A stretch of DNA of 64,000 bases from Collinsella aerofaciens (GTDB taxonomy: Bacteria; Actinomycetota; Coriobacteriia; Coriobacteriales; Coriobacteriaceae), in contig NZ_CP024160.1 of the NCBI RefSeq assembly GCF_002736145.1, positions 2,170,001 to 2,234,000 of the forward strand, in the 5' to 3' direction. Positions 36,076 to 45,098 of this stretch are shown one piece after another. Positions within the stretch are counted from its first letter, which is position 1. Each line of letters begins with the position of its first letter. The notes below the pieces were generated by a model. It ran no database searches. It saw only the letters and a list, made by a program, of their open reading frames with translations, and was not told the DNA's origin. Made by a program: the position numbers and the translations under genes.

Positions 36076-39000
36076 ATGAAAGCGAATTCAGAAAAAACTA
36101 AGCAGAGTAAAAAAGCGACGCGCCGTGTACTGGCAGGCGTTTTGTGCGGAGCCTCGGTTTTGAGCCTGGTGCTGTCGCTCGTCATGCCCCCGATCTCGCA
36201 GGCCATTGCCAACGATGCCCAGACAGATTCTACCGAGAAAACTGTGATGGGGGGGGGTTCCTCAAGTGAGTCTACTGATGTAGACAACACCAACAACGGG
36301 GATACCGAAAACCAGAATAGTGACGAGACTGAGGGCGACGAGACTGGCGACGATGCTCTCAGGACGGCTCCGTTGTCTGATGACACGGGAGCCGAGAGCG
36401 CTGCGCAGTCTGCGGATGCGAAGCCTTCTGATGATGAAACTAACGATGAAAGCGCAATCGCCCCTGCCAACGTCAGTGCCGATGACTATATCGAGGTAAA
36501 GGGTAATGTCGCTAACCAATTTACCAATGGCGGCAAGTTTCGACTGACGGATTCTGCCTATTCGGATACGCAGATTGCCATCACCAAAGACACCACCATC
36601 GATCTTGCGGGATGCATGCTCTATAACTACCACGGCGTCTACAACGATCGCACCCCAGACTCCTTCTTTGTGGTCCGAAGCGGAGCCAAGCTCACTATCG
36701 AGGACTCGGGTAACAAGGACTTGGGTAAAAAAACGATAGACGATCAGACTCAGGTCCCTACGTCGGCGGGCCAGTTGGCGACTATGGAGTGGGACAAGGG
36801 AAATGGCTTCAATAGCGGCACTCCTGAGAGTCTTACTTACTATGAGACCAAGAGTGTGCCCAATTCAGATTGTCTCGGCACTACGGAGACTACGTACAAG
36901 CATGTTGTTACGGGCTTCGGCGCTATCGATGCGGCATCGGACAGCGGTTCCGTAAAGTATGTGGTCGAGGTCGAAGCGGGCTGCACGCTCAATCTCGAGG
37001 GCGGCATGATTACCACGGCTGCCAATCTGGGCGACAACGGTCACGTTATTTTCTCTCGGGGCGCTGTCAATATTTCTGGCGGTTACGTTACCAACGGTAA
37101 CGGCGGTGGCTGGGGCGGTGGCCTGTGCATAGCGGGCACGAATCCCAAACTCGAAATGACAGGCGGTGTGGTCGCGGGAAACAAGGCGGCTGCTGGCGGC
37201 GGCATCTTTGCTGACTTTGGAGCCACCCTGAACCTTGCGGGCGGAATTATCTCTGGCAACGCTACGTATGGAAATCCCATCAACAATGGTGAAAACACCC
37301 GCGACGGTGGCTACGGTGGCGGTGTTTATACCAAGGGTGCAAACGTTACCATTAGCGGTTCTGCCTGTATAACTAACAACCGAGTCGATGCTCGCATCAC
37401 AGATATTGAACACTTTGGCAACAATGGCCTGCTCGGTGGTGGTGGCATTGCATGTACGCACGATGGCACGCTTAACTTAACGGGCGGCTTCGTTACGGCC
37501 AACTATTCCTATGAGGCTGGCGGTGGCGTCTACGCTGGTTTTTATGATAAAGATAACGACGGCGAGATCGAGAAAATCACTTTTAAAATGACTGGCGGTA
37601 CGATTGCCGGCAATGTTGCCGATAACGCCGAAGGCGGCGGTCTGCGTGTCGCGGGCGGCGACAGCGCCGGCACGACGGCAACAATTAACGCCAGTGATAC
37701 TGGCAGGGTTTACATTACGAACAATAAGACGAATACGGGTAGCACCAAAGGTCGTGGCGGCGACTGGGGCGGCGGTGGCGTCTTTATCCAAAAGGGCGGC
37801 AAGCTTAACATCGTAAAGACGCTGATTACTAAAAATGAGGCCGGTGGCTGGGGCGGCGGCGTTGGTGCTTGCCCTACGGGCGAGACGATCGTCTCGCACT
37901 CAAATGGTGCCGCAATCTACAGCAATACGGATTATGGCGAGCACTTCTCTGCCGGTGGTGATGGCAAGGATCAGGACAAAGATTTCGAGAATTCTGAGTA
38001 CATTACCGCTGACTTCAAAAAAGAGGGTCACAAGGATTTCTTCCTCGTGCGCAAGAAGGGCAGCGAAAAGACGGTCGCAGTCGTTCTCGGCAAGATGCTC
38101 GGCAATCGTTCTGCTGGCTGGAAAGGTACCTGCGATGGCCAGAAAATCACCATCGATCCTAATGGCGGCGCTGAGGCCAAGTACATGTTCGGCTTGGAGG
38201 CCCATCCGACCGAAGATGCCATGAAAAAGGCGCAAGAGGCAGCTACGACCATCATCAGTGGTAACTGCTCCTACACCCACGGTGGCGGCATTATGACCAA
38301 CGGCGACCTTGTCGTTGGCGAAGTTACTGCCTTGAACGTATATCCTGCAATCAAGGTTAAAGCTAACAAGGTCCTTCTGAAGGACGGTGCTAAGAAGGGT
38401 CTCAAAGACCATCCCTATCAGTTTAAGCTGTTGGGTGCAGCTGCCAATTCAAAGAATGAACCATACTGGAATGAGAACGGCACGCTTAACGAAAACGGAT
38501 GCGAGGCTATGCCCGCGGTCAACGTCAATGAAAATAACGGAGAGATTCTCATTGACACGGGCGCGAACTACCAGTCGGGCGATTACGACCTCTACCTTGT
38601 TGAAGTTCCTATCGATGAAAAGGGAACAACGTTTGATAAGGCTATTTACAAAATACACATAAAGGTTGGTACGACACCAGCTAATACGACCAGCCTCTTG
38701 GGGATCGATATTAATCGTTATGGAGTTGATAAGAGCGCTTCCACAGTATCCGTAAAAAAGGGGAACGCGGCGTCCTTCACTAAATGTGGCTTCTATGAAT
38801 GGACTGAGAATTCGGCCGATAGCACCGTCTCGACCGTAAAAATCGGTGACGAATCCAACCCTGCGTTTATAAACGAACTTGCTCCCTATCAGGCCTCAGG
38901 CACCTGGACACCTCAGGTGACCAAGAGGGTCGATGGCGGCGAGATGAAGAAGTTCGAGTTCGAGCTGTTTACTAAGGATTCGGACGGTAGGGAGAAGTCT

Positions 39001-39462
39001 CTTCAAACCAAATGTACTTCTGCTGAGTCGGGAAACCCTCAGATAGTAACGTTCGATCCGGTACCAATCGGCCCCCTCGGGGTTAAAGATCTTACCGGTG
39101 GCAAAGCAACGTTCACCTACTACATCCGTGAATGCGCCGCCAGCAAGGGCGATGGCACCAAGCACGAAGGCTACAAGAACGACACCAAGAGGTTCAAGGT
39201 CGTGGTGACGGCAACGGACAACCATGATGGCACGCTGAACTGCACGCCGACCTACTACGAGGTCGACGCCAGCGGAAACGCCAGCGAAACCCCGACCACC
39301 GATCCCACCTTCACCAACACCTACTCCACCTCTTTGCCCCTTTCTGGTATGTCGGGCGTCACTCTGACGTACCTTGCCGGCGCGGCGGTGCTTTGCGCTG
39401 CTGCGGCCTGGATGCACATTCGTCGCAAGGCGAATGCGAAGGGAGGCGAGCGTCGTGAATAA
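36076..39462 (+). CDS. Large LPXTG-type surface adhesin / probable pilus tip protein
   Basis: 1128 residues. A Sec signal (about 1-50; hydrophobic VLAGVLCGASVLSLVLSL) is followed by an acidic Asp/Glu/Thr-rich stretch (60-140), then a Gly-rich region with repeated GGG-(V/I)-Y/F and N-rich motifs (about 290-650) typical of right-handed beta-helix surface proteins, then two FctA/Spy0128-like pilin domains (about 755-900 and 950-1080). The sortase signal is LPLSG at 1087-1091, then a membrane helix and basic tail. GAGGAG precedes ATG 36076. A run of nine Gs at 36249-36257 lies just after the signal region. Most of the gene is lower in GC than its neighbours. Confidence 0.88.
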   Translation: MKANSEKTKQSKKATRRVLAGVLCGASVLSLVLSLVMPPISQAIANDAQTDSTEKTVMGGGSSSESTDVDNTNNGDTENQNSDETEGDETGDDALRTAPLSDDTGAESAAQSADAKPSDDETNDESAIAPANVSADDYIEVKGNVANQFTNGGKFRLTDSAYSDTQIAITKDTTIDLAGCMLYNYHGVYNDRTPDSFFVVRSGAKLTIEDSGNKDLGKKTIDDQTQVPTSAGQLATMEWDKGNGFNSGTPESLTYYETKSVPNSDCLGTTETTYKHVVTGFGAIDAASDSGSVKYVVEVEAGCTLNLEGGMITTAANLGDNGHVIFSRGAVNISGGYVTNGNGGGWGGGLCIAGTNPKLEMTGGVVAGNKAAAGGGIFADFGATLNLAGGIISGNATYGNPINNGENTRDGGYGGGVYTKGANVTISGSACITNNRVDARITDIEHFGNNGLLGGGGIACTHDGTLNLTGGFVTANYSYEAGGGVYAGFYDKDNDGEIEKITFKMTGGTIAGNVADNAEGGGLRVAGGDSAGTTATINASDTGRVYITNNKTNTGSTKGRGGDWGGGGVFIQKGGKLNIVKTLITKNEAGGWGGGVGACPTGETIVSHSNGAAIYSNTDYGEHFSAGGDGKDQDKDFENSEYITADFKKEGHKDFFLVRKKGSEKTVAVVLGKMLGNRSAGWKGTCDGQKITIDPNGGAEAKYMFGLEAHPTEDAMKKAQEAATTIISGNCSYTHGGGIMTNGDLVVGEVTALNVYPAIKVKANKVLLKDGAKKGLKDHPYQFKLLGAAANSKNEPYWNENGTLNENGCEAMPAVNVNENNGEILIDTGANYQSGDYDLYLVEVPIDEKGTTFDKAIYKIHIKVGTTPANTTSLLGIDINRYGVDKSASTVSVKKGNAASFTKCGFYEWTENSADSTVSTVKIGDESNPAFINELAPYQASGTWTPQVTKRVDGGEMKKFEFELFTKDSDGREKSLQTKCTSAESGNPQIVTFDPVPIGPLGVKDLTGGKATFTYYIRECAASKGDGTKHEGYKNDTKRFKVVVTATDNHDGTLNCTPTYYEVDASGNASETPTTDPTFTNTYSTSLPLSGMSGVTLTYLAGAAVLCAAAAWMHIRRKANAKGGERRE
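36249..36257 (+). repeat. G9 homopolymer tract (phase-variation candidate)
   Basis: Nine consecutive Gs spanning ATG GGG GGG GGT codons. Adding one G gives a TGA four codons later; removing one gives a TAG nine codons later. Confidence 0.85.
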
Positions 39463-41125
39463 GAAAGTTTGCTCCTTCCCGATCTTGTTTGCGCTGCTTG
39501 CCCTCCTGATCGGCACCTGCGCGGTTGTGTTCCCCGCATCCGCGCAGGCCGCGCCGACCTCGACCGGTTCCATCACGGTGAGCGGCACCGTGGCGCGCAG
39601 CTACGACGCCTACCAGATCTTTAGCGCCAACGTCGTCGACGGCGACAGCGACGCCAAGATCGCCACCGACCTCGCCTGGGCAAGCGACGCCGTGCGCGAC
39701 GCTGCGCTGCCTGTGCTGCACAGCGCCGGCATGCCCAATTCCCAGACCACCGCGCAGGAAGCTGCCGAGTGGCTCAACACCGATTCCCACCTCACGAGCG
39801 CGCTGAGCGCACAGCTCGCTCGTTCCCTCCAGAGCTCTGGCGCCGTGTCCGTGGCCCTTAACGCGGGCACGACGGCCAAGCTGCCCTGCGGCTACTGGCT
39901 CATCGTCGCCGACGACGACGCCATCGCCCAGGGCGAGGCCGGCACCGCGCCGATCATGGCCCTGGTCGGCGGCAGCGCCGTCACCGTCAAGCCCAAGGCG
40001 GCGACCCCCAAGGTCGCCAAGCACGTGCTGGAGGACGGCACCGCCGCCTGGCAGAAGGCCGCCGATGCCACGGTCGCCGACGACCTGTACTGGCGCCTCT
40101 CGGCCACGGTCCCGGCGGGGCTCACGGCCTACGACACCTATACGGTGCAGTTCGTCGACACCATGGGCGCGGGGCTCGACCCCTCCAAGGTGGTCGCGAG
40201 CGTGCGCGTGTACGTGGTGGCGGGCGCGGACGGCGGCTTCGACGCCGTCTCGGCCGGCAAGGACGGCCGCGCCGGCACCGAGCCCGCGAAGGGCTGGACC
40301 GACATCACGGCCCAGTGCGCCACCAAGGTAGCGGCCGACGGCAAGACCTTCACCGTGCGCACCGGCGACCTCATCGCCGCGCTCGGCGGGGCCGACGCCT
40401 TCGCCGCGGGCGCCCGCGTGGTCGCCGTGTACAATGCGCCGCTCAACAGCGCATGCAACCACGGCATCGCGAAGGGCAACCCCAACGAGGTCTACCTGCG
40501 CTACCCGCGCTCTCCCTTTGCCGACCAGTCCGGCGACGCCGGCTTCACCCGCACGCCGAGCGACGACGCGTGCGCCTACACCTGGGATCTCGCGCTCACC
40601 AAGCGCGGCAGCGACGGCGACAAGCCGCTTGCCGGGGCGGTCCTGAGCATCGCCGACGACCACGGTCGCACACTGGCGGCTGACGGCACGTGGGATGCGG
40701 AGGGCAAGGCCACCGTCACCACGGGCGAGGACGGCCGCGTGACCGTCTCGGGCGTGGACTCGGGCAAGCTGGAGGTCCGCGAGCTCAAGGCGCCCAAGGG
40801 CTACACCGCCTTCGAGGGCACGCGCTCCGTGACGGTCAAGGCCGAGGGCCTGGACGTCGACCAGGTGGCCGCCGCCAAGCCCAAGCTCACCATCACGGCC
40901 GAATCGCCCCTGCGCGCCGACAGCGCGGACGGGTCGACGGGCAGCCTGGAGGCGTCGCTCATCAACACGCCCACCGGCACACCCCCTAGCATTACCACCG
41001 GAGGCTTTATGCCCTCGACTGGCGATATGGCAATGTACGCCGCGGCCGCCGCAGCGGTCGCCGGAGCCGCGCTCATCGTGGTCGCGCTCCTGGTCAAGCG
41101 GGGAGGTGGCAGCCATAAAGAGTAG
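39455..41125 (+). CDS. SpaA-type pilin with MPSTG sorting signal
   Basis: 556 residues. Signal peptide (about 1-31; FPILFALLALLIGTCAVVFPASAQA). A D2-type pilin backbone domain with ATPKVAKHV is followed by a SpaA/Cna-B domain with the E-box-like LEVRELKAPKGYTAF. The sorting signal is MPSTG at 519-523, with a membrane helix and short basic tail. The start is GTG at 39455, overlapping the adhesin stop by eight bases, with GGGAGG upstream. GC content is markedly higher than in the adjacent pilus genes. Likely a minor or basal pilin. Confidence 0.85.
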   Translation: MNKKVCSFPILFALLALLIGTCAVVFPASAQAAPTSTGSITVSGTVARSYDAYQIFSANVVDGDSDAKIATDLAWASDAVRDAALPVLHSAGMPNSQTTAQEAAEWLNTDSHLTSALSAQLARSLQSSGAVSVALNAGTTAKLPCGYWLIVADDDAIAQGEAGTAPIMALVGGSAVTVKPKAATPKVAKHVLEDGTAAWQKAADATVADDLYWRLSATVPAGLTAYDTYTVQFVDTMGAGLDPSKVVASVRVYVVAGADGGFDAVSAGKDGRAGTEPAKGWTDITAQCATKVAADGKTFTVRTGDLIAALGGADAFAAGARVVAVYNAPLNSACNHGIAKGNPNEVYLRYPRSPFADQSGDAGFTRTPSDDACAYTWDLALTKRGSDGDKPLAGAVLSIADDHGRTLAADGTWDAEGKATVTTGEDGRVTVSGVDSGKLEVRELKAPKGYTAFEGTRSVTVKAEGLDVDQVAAAKPKLTITAESPLRADSADGSTGSLEASLINTPTGTPPSITTGGFMPSTGDMAMYAAAAAAVAGAALIVVALLVKRGGGSHKE

Positions 41126-41233
41126 CTGGCAGCCCCACAGAGAGCGGGGCGAGACGTAGCGAAGTAGATGCTAAGACACAGACAGATGATGATCGATCGA
41201 ATGAGAATCAAACGGAAAACGGAGGAAAAGAAG

Positions 41234-43015
41234 ATGAGCATGAACAAGAACATCGCACGCCTGGCAGTAACCGCCGGCCTCGCAGCAGCGCTGAGCTTCG
41301 GCGGTGTGATGGCCCCGGTGACCATGGCGTTTGCTGATGGCACGCCAACGGTGGCTTCGGATGGCAATGTAAAGATTGACGAGAAGACCTATACGGATAC
41401 AACCTTTAAGGGTATCCAGATTTTCAAGGCCAAGGTCACGCAGGATTTGAAAGGCGTTAACAACTGGAATGGCGCTAAGACGCTTTCCGACATTGAGTGG
41501 GCGTCAGATGCCGTTAGGGATGCTGTGATCGGGGCATTTACTGCCGATACTAGCGACGCTACAAAGCCCCTCGACAATGATGCTCAGAAGTGGGCCGACT
41601 GGCTTAAATCAAAAACCGAAGGTGATTACAAGTCAGGTACAGACAAGACTACTAAGCTCGATGCCGGAACGACTCTCGACAAGATCGCCAAGGCACTGGA
41701 GGACGCCAATATCACTGAAGGGACGGATGAGTGCAAAACGAGCACCGGTGGCACCTTCACTGGTCTGAATACCGGCTACTGGCTCTTCGTGACTAAAAAC
41801 GTCAGCACTAGCACTAATCCACCCAAGCGCGACACCGATACCTTCACTTCGCCCATTTTCGTCGTTGTTGGCGGTTCTGCTGAGACCATTGCTCCCAAGA
41901 AGCAGGTCCCCACTGTGACCAAGGCCGTAATGGACGACGCAGAGGGCAGCACGTTCGGCACACCCGAGAATCCCAATAAGGCTGCGGACTCTCAGATGGA
42001 CGACTATGTCGACTACCTGCTTACCGGTACCGTTGCGGGTAACATCAACACTTACAGCACCTACAAGTACATCTTCACGGATAATCTTCCCGAATCCATG
42101 ACGCCCGAGTTTGAATCTGACGGCACGACGCCCGCTGTCAAGGTCAAGATTGGTGATACCGAGGTCAAGACTAGCTGCTACACCGCCAAGTACGAGAACA
42201 ATACGATAACTGTCGACTTCACCAATCTCAAGAATTGCACGGGCGTGAACAATGCTGCTATTACACTGAACAGCGACTCGAAGGTGACCGTCGAGTACAA
42301 GGCAAAGCTCGACTCTACCAAGATCTTTGGTAATGACGGTAAAATCAAGAAGATCTTTAATGGATTGGTTGGTCAAGCCCAGACTAATACGGTTAAGCTG
42401 ACTTATTCCAACAATCCGCATGCTGAGGGTGTCGGCACCACGGTCGAGCACCCTGCCTATGACTACACCTATGGCATCGATGTCACCAAGGTGGGCTCTG
42501 ATAACGAAGCAAAGGGGCTCGAGGGCGTTGAGTTCACGCTGCAGGAGAACGGTGATACGAGCAACTTTATCAAAGCGGACGGTACCAAGACGGCTAATAG
42601 CGAGCAGGCCAAGCTGAAGACCGACGCAGACGGTAAGATAAACGTTGTCGGTCTCGATGAGGGCACCTACACCCTCACAGAGGTAACCCCGGCGCCTGGC
42701 TACAACAACTCTGCTTCCAAAGGTGTCACGTTTACCATTGCTCGCGGCACGCTTCAGCAGGATGGCACCGCGGTGACTCCCGACAAGGATTCTGCCAACG
42801 TTACTGCTGCTGATGGTGTTGTAAAGGCCGATTCTGCCGCTGTATCTATCGGTAAGCTCAGCTTCACCATCGTCGACCAGGAGGGCACCGGCCTCCCGCT
42901 GACCGGCCTTAACGGCGTGACCTTCACTTGGATCGCTGGTGGCGCGGTGCTGTGCATCGGCGTGGCGCACCTCATCCGCAGCCGTAAGCAGGCTGAGGAG
43001 TCCGAGCAGGAGTAA
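41234..43015 (+). CDS. Major pilin (SpaA/FimA-like backbone subunit)
   Basis: 593 residues. Signal peptide (about 1-35, ending TMAFA). The N-terminal domain contains ASDAVRDAVI, which also occurs in the preceding pilin (ASDAVRDAAL), showing common ancestry. The D2 domain has VPTVTKAVMDD. A Cna-B domain carries an E-box YTLTEVTPAPGY for an isopeptide bond. Sorting signal LPLTG at 554-558. ATG at 41234 has GGAGG. Its length, Lys/Asp/Thr-rich composition and terminator fit the backbone subunit polymerised by the class C sortase at 44037. Confidence 0.88.
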   Translation: MSMNKNIARLAVTAGLAAALSFGGVMAPVTMAFADGTPTVASDGNVKIDEKTYTDTTFKGIQIFKAKVTQDLKGVNNWNGAKTLSDIEWASDAVRDAVIGAFTADTSDATKPLDNDAQKWADWLKSKTEGDYKSGTDKTTKLDAGTTLDKIAKALEDANITEGTDECKTSTGGTFTGLNTGYWLFVTKNVSTSTNPPKRDTDTFTSPIFVVVGGSAETIAPKKQVPTVTKAVMDDAEGSTFGTPENPNKAADSQMDDYVDYLLTGTVAGNINTYSTYKYIFTDNLPESMTPEFESDGTTPAVKVKIGDTEVKTSCYTAKYENNTITVDFTNLKNCTGVNNAAITLNSDSKVTVEYKAKLDSTKIFGNDGKIKKIFNGLVGQAQTNTVKLTYSNNPHAEGVGTTVEHPAYDYTYGIDVTKVGSDNEAKGLEGVEFTLQENGDTSNFIKADGTKTANSEQAKLKTDADGKINVVGLDEGTYTLTEVTPAPGYNNSASKGVTFTIARGTLQQDGTAVTPDKDSANVTAADGVVKADSAAVSIGKLSFTIVDQEGTGLPLTGLNGVTFTWIAGGAVLCIGVAHLIRSRKQAEESEQE

Positions 43016-43116
43016 CGCTCGCTCACCCATCCCTTTGGCAGGTGGGATGCGATGGCCATGAGACTTGCGGACACTTTTCTCGTCCATCCACGTTCTTGCT
43101 TTGCCATTCTCTTTTC

Positions 43117-43152
43117 GGGGCAGACTCCGCACTGGAGTCTGCCCCGTTTTTT
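43117..43152 (+). terminator. Terminator of the pilin operon
   Basis: GGGGCAGACTCC / GGAGTCTGCCCC perfect 12-base stem, then GTTTTTT. Confidence 0.95.
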
Positions 43153-43189
43153 GGGATAACACAGTCAGCCTTCATCGTCCGATGCGGCT

Positions 43190-43442
43190 CGTTCGTCATC
43201 GCGTTTCTTGACTCGTATGAGATTCGGTTTAAGGTCCGTAGGCGCACGCGCGGTGCGGACGGTGGAAGGCATTTGCGCCGCAACAAGCGCAAATATGAAT
43301 GCCCGGGGTTAGAGGCCCGGGCATTTAACAACGTCGGAAACTGGTCGCCCGCGCTCCTAAGTACTTACGCGGGGTGCGTCGTTTCCTGTAGCAATTGTAT
43401 CCCGAATCGCCCAGCCGATCCGGGATATTCTGAAAACGCAAA
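43190..43442 (+). pseudogene. Decayed copy A of the small membrane-peptide element
   Basis: About 250 bases closely matching 43671-43922. It retains the C-terminal two thirds of the peptide (FVIAFLDSYEIRFKVRRR), the hairpin and the downstream palindrome, but lacks the ribosome site and N-terminus, and its stop has changed to a sense codon (CGCAAATATGAA instead of CGCAAATAAGAA). Confidence 0.8.
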
Positions 43443-43540
43443 CACGTCGGGCAAACCCGGACAATGCGGCCAGGCTCCGCTGGATGAGGAATTGTGTTTA
43501 TAACTATCGAACAAATGTTTGCAATTATTGCGTTTAGCAG

Positions 43541-43568
43541 CTGCGGGTGCATGCACTCGCAGTAAAAT
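43541..43568 (+). promoter_or_regulatory. Near-perfect palindrome plus -10 of the small membrane-peptide gene
   Basis: CTGCGGGTGCATGCACTCGCAG (one mismatched pair) abuts TAAAAT (43563-43568). This could be a promoter with an overlapping operator; no clear -35 is seen. Confidence 0.45.
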
Positions 43569-43624
43569 ACCCTTGCGACGCATCCCGTGCGCGGGCGGCC
43601 GACGACTCGATCGGAGGTCACCAT

Positions 43625-43774
43625 ATGCTGAAATTCCTTAACGCGCTCGCCGCCCTCGCGGCGGTGGGCACGTTCGTCATCGCGTTTCTTGACTCGTATG
43701 AAGTTCGGTTTAAGGTCCGTAGGCGCACGCGCGGTGCGGACGGTGGACGGCATTTGCGCCGAAAGCGCAAATAA
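43625..43774 (+). CDS. 49-residue basic membrane peptide (candidate type I toxin)
   Basis: A short ORF with a strong GGAGG site nine bases before ATG. Residues 4-22 form one hydrophobic helix (LNALAALAAVGTFVIAFLD), followed by a very basic tail (RFKVRRRTRG and RHLRRKRK). No family is recognised, but size and layout match type I toxins such as TxpA/BsrG: a hairpin lies directly after the stop and a convergent -10 on the minus strand could drive an antisense RNA over the 3' end. A second, decayed copy lies 480 bases upstream. It is not obviously part of the pilus machinery despite its position before the sortase gene. Confidence 0.6.
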   Translation: MLKFLNALAALAAVGTFVIAFLDSYEVRFKVRRRTRGADGGRHLRRKRK

Positions 43775-43775
43775 G

Positions 43776-43806
43776 AATGCCCGGGGGTCGGATCCCGGGC
43801 ATTTAA
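43776..43806. terminator. Hairpin after the small membrane-peptide gene
   Basis: AATGCCCGGG / CCCGGGCATT ten-base perfect stem, then TTTAAC; conserved in the decayed copy near 43294-43325. Confidence 0.75.
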
Positions 43807-43873
43807 CAAAAACTGAAAACTAGGCCGCCCGCGCTCTCGTACACTTACGCGGGGTGCGTCGTTTTCTATTGAC

Positions 43874-43905
43874 ATTGTATCCCGAATCGCCCAGCCGATT
43901 CGGGA
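43874..43905 (-). promoter_or_regulatory. Candidate antisense promoter and palindrome
   Basis: On the minus strand, TACAAT (43879-43874) directly follows the perfect palindrome TCCCGAATCG / CGATTCGGGA (43880-43905), also present in copy A with one change. A transcript from here would run over the peptide gene's 3' end. The same palindrome could instead be a plus-strand terminator. Confidence 0.4.
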
Positions 43906-44036
43906 CATTTTGAAAACTCAAATGCGGGCCCATACTCGCGCTGTGCAATGCTGTCAGGCTGCGTTGTCCGGCGTGGAAGCTCGCTAATCGGCTATTATTT
44001 GTTTAGACAACCTGAGCTGTAAAGGAGTGACCGGCG

Positions 44037-44975
44037 ATGGTGCAGGGCGCCAAACATATGAAGAGCAATAACGCCGCGGCCAACGGTGGCTCAAGCCCTC
44101 AGCCCAAACCTCAACCAAAACCCAAACGCCGCCGCAAGCGACTGCCGCGCTGGGCCGACCGGCTCATCACCATCGTCATCATCCTTATTGGCGTGGGCCT
44201 TATGACCTGGCCGTGGATCTTGGACCGGCTCGAGGCCTCGGGCGTGTTCAACCAGATCAGCACCGTGTCCAGCACCGTGGACGCGCTATCTGCCGAGGAG
44301 CGCGAGCGCATTCTGCTCCAGGCGCGCTCCTTTAACGAGCAGCTGGCGGGCGAGGCTACCGAGCTTCCCGCCGACCAGATCGAGCCCTACGCCCAGCAGC
44401 TCATCTTTGACCGCGACCCCATGATGAGCTGGGTCGAGATCCCCTCCATCGACGTGAGCATGCCCATCTACCACGGCACGAGCGAGGAAGTCCTCATGGC
44501 GGGCGTCGGCCACCTGGAGGGCACGAGCCTGCCGGTGGGCGGCACCTCGACGCATTGCGTGCTCACCGCGCATTCGGGTATGCGCAACCTGAGCATGTTC
44601 GACGACATCCACTCGTTGGAGCCCGGCGACCTGGTGCTGCTTCACACCATGAATAAGACGCTCGCCTACAAGATGGTGGACTCCGAGGTGGTGCTGCCCG
44701 AGGAGATGGAGTCGCTGACCATCGAGCCCGGCGCCGACAAAGTGACGCTCGTCACCTGCACGCCCTACGGCGTAAACGACCATCGCTTGCTGGTGCATTG
44801 CGTGCGCACCAAGTACAACAAGAAGGACGTCGACAAGCAAAAGTCGCTGGCCGGCCGCCACTGGGGCAAGCGCGAGTTCGCCGTGCTCATCGTGGTCGTA
44901 GCCATTGTGCTGTTGCTGCTGGATATCGTGATCCACGCGGTCCGCAAGCGCCGCAAGGCCAAGGCCTCGGCATAA
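44037..44975 (+). CDS. srtC: Class C (pilus-polymerising) sortase
   Basis: 312 residues. A Pro/Lys-rich cytoplasmic N-terminus, membrane helix 1 (about 42-60), sortase core with catalytic His179 (LTAHSG), Cys241 (TLVTCTPYG) and Arg250 (NDHR), and a C-terminal membrane helix (about 283-303) with a basic tail, the usual class C topology. The lid motif expected as DPF/DPW reads DPM (Asp127-Pro-Met). It joins pilin subunits between the LPXTG-type Thr and a pilin Lys. ATG at 44037 has AAAGGAG. Separated from the pilin genes by the small-peptide repeats and probably transcribed from its own promoter. Confidence 0.93.
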   Translation: MVQGAKHMKSNNAAANGGSSPQPKPQPKPKRRRKRLPRWADRLITIVIILIGVGLMTWPWILDRLEASGVFNQISTVSSTVDALSAEERERILLQARSFNEQLAGEATELPADQIEPYAQQLIFDRDPMMSWVEIPSIDVSMPIYHGTSEEVLMAGVGHLEGTSLPVGGTSTHCVLTAHSGMRNLSMFDDIHSLEPGDLVLLHTMNKTLAYKMVDSEVVLPEEMESLTIEPGADKVTLVTCTPYGVNDHRLLVHCVRTKYNKKDVDKQKSLAGRHWGKREFAVLIVVVAIVLLLLDIVIHAVRKRRKAKASA

Positions 44976-44992
44976 GACATCGTTCAGAACAA

Positions 44993-45019
44993 CCACAAAG
45001 GGGACAGGCACCTTTGTGG
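44993..45019. repeat. Constant-loop palindrome, copy g
   Basis: CCACAAAGG / CCTTTGTGG around GGACAGGCA, 18 bases after the sortase stop codon. Confidence 0.85.
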
Positions 45020-45033
45020 TGGCCCGGGCTTCC

Positions 45034-45098
45034 AAACCATCACAACATTCGATGAAAATCTCGATTTTGACGAAAAGCGTCGAATGTTGTGATGGTTT
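45034..45098 (-). repeat. 65-base palindromic repeat, copy 4 (inverted)
   Basis: Arms identical to copies 1-3; the centre most resembles copy 3. It runs into a 21-base tandem array. Confidence 0.9.

Noticed and set aside
43042-43503. Forward open frame of 153 codons after the pilin gene
   Set aside because: It runs through the pilin terminator and the decayed repeat copy, has no ribosome site and reads only part of the peptide; treated as non-coding.
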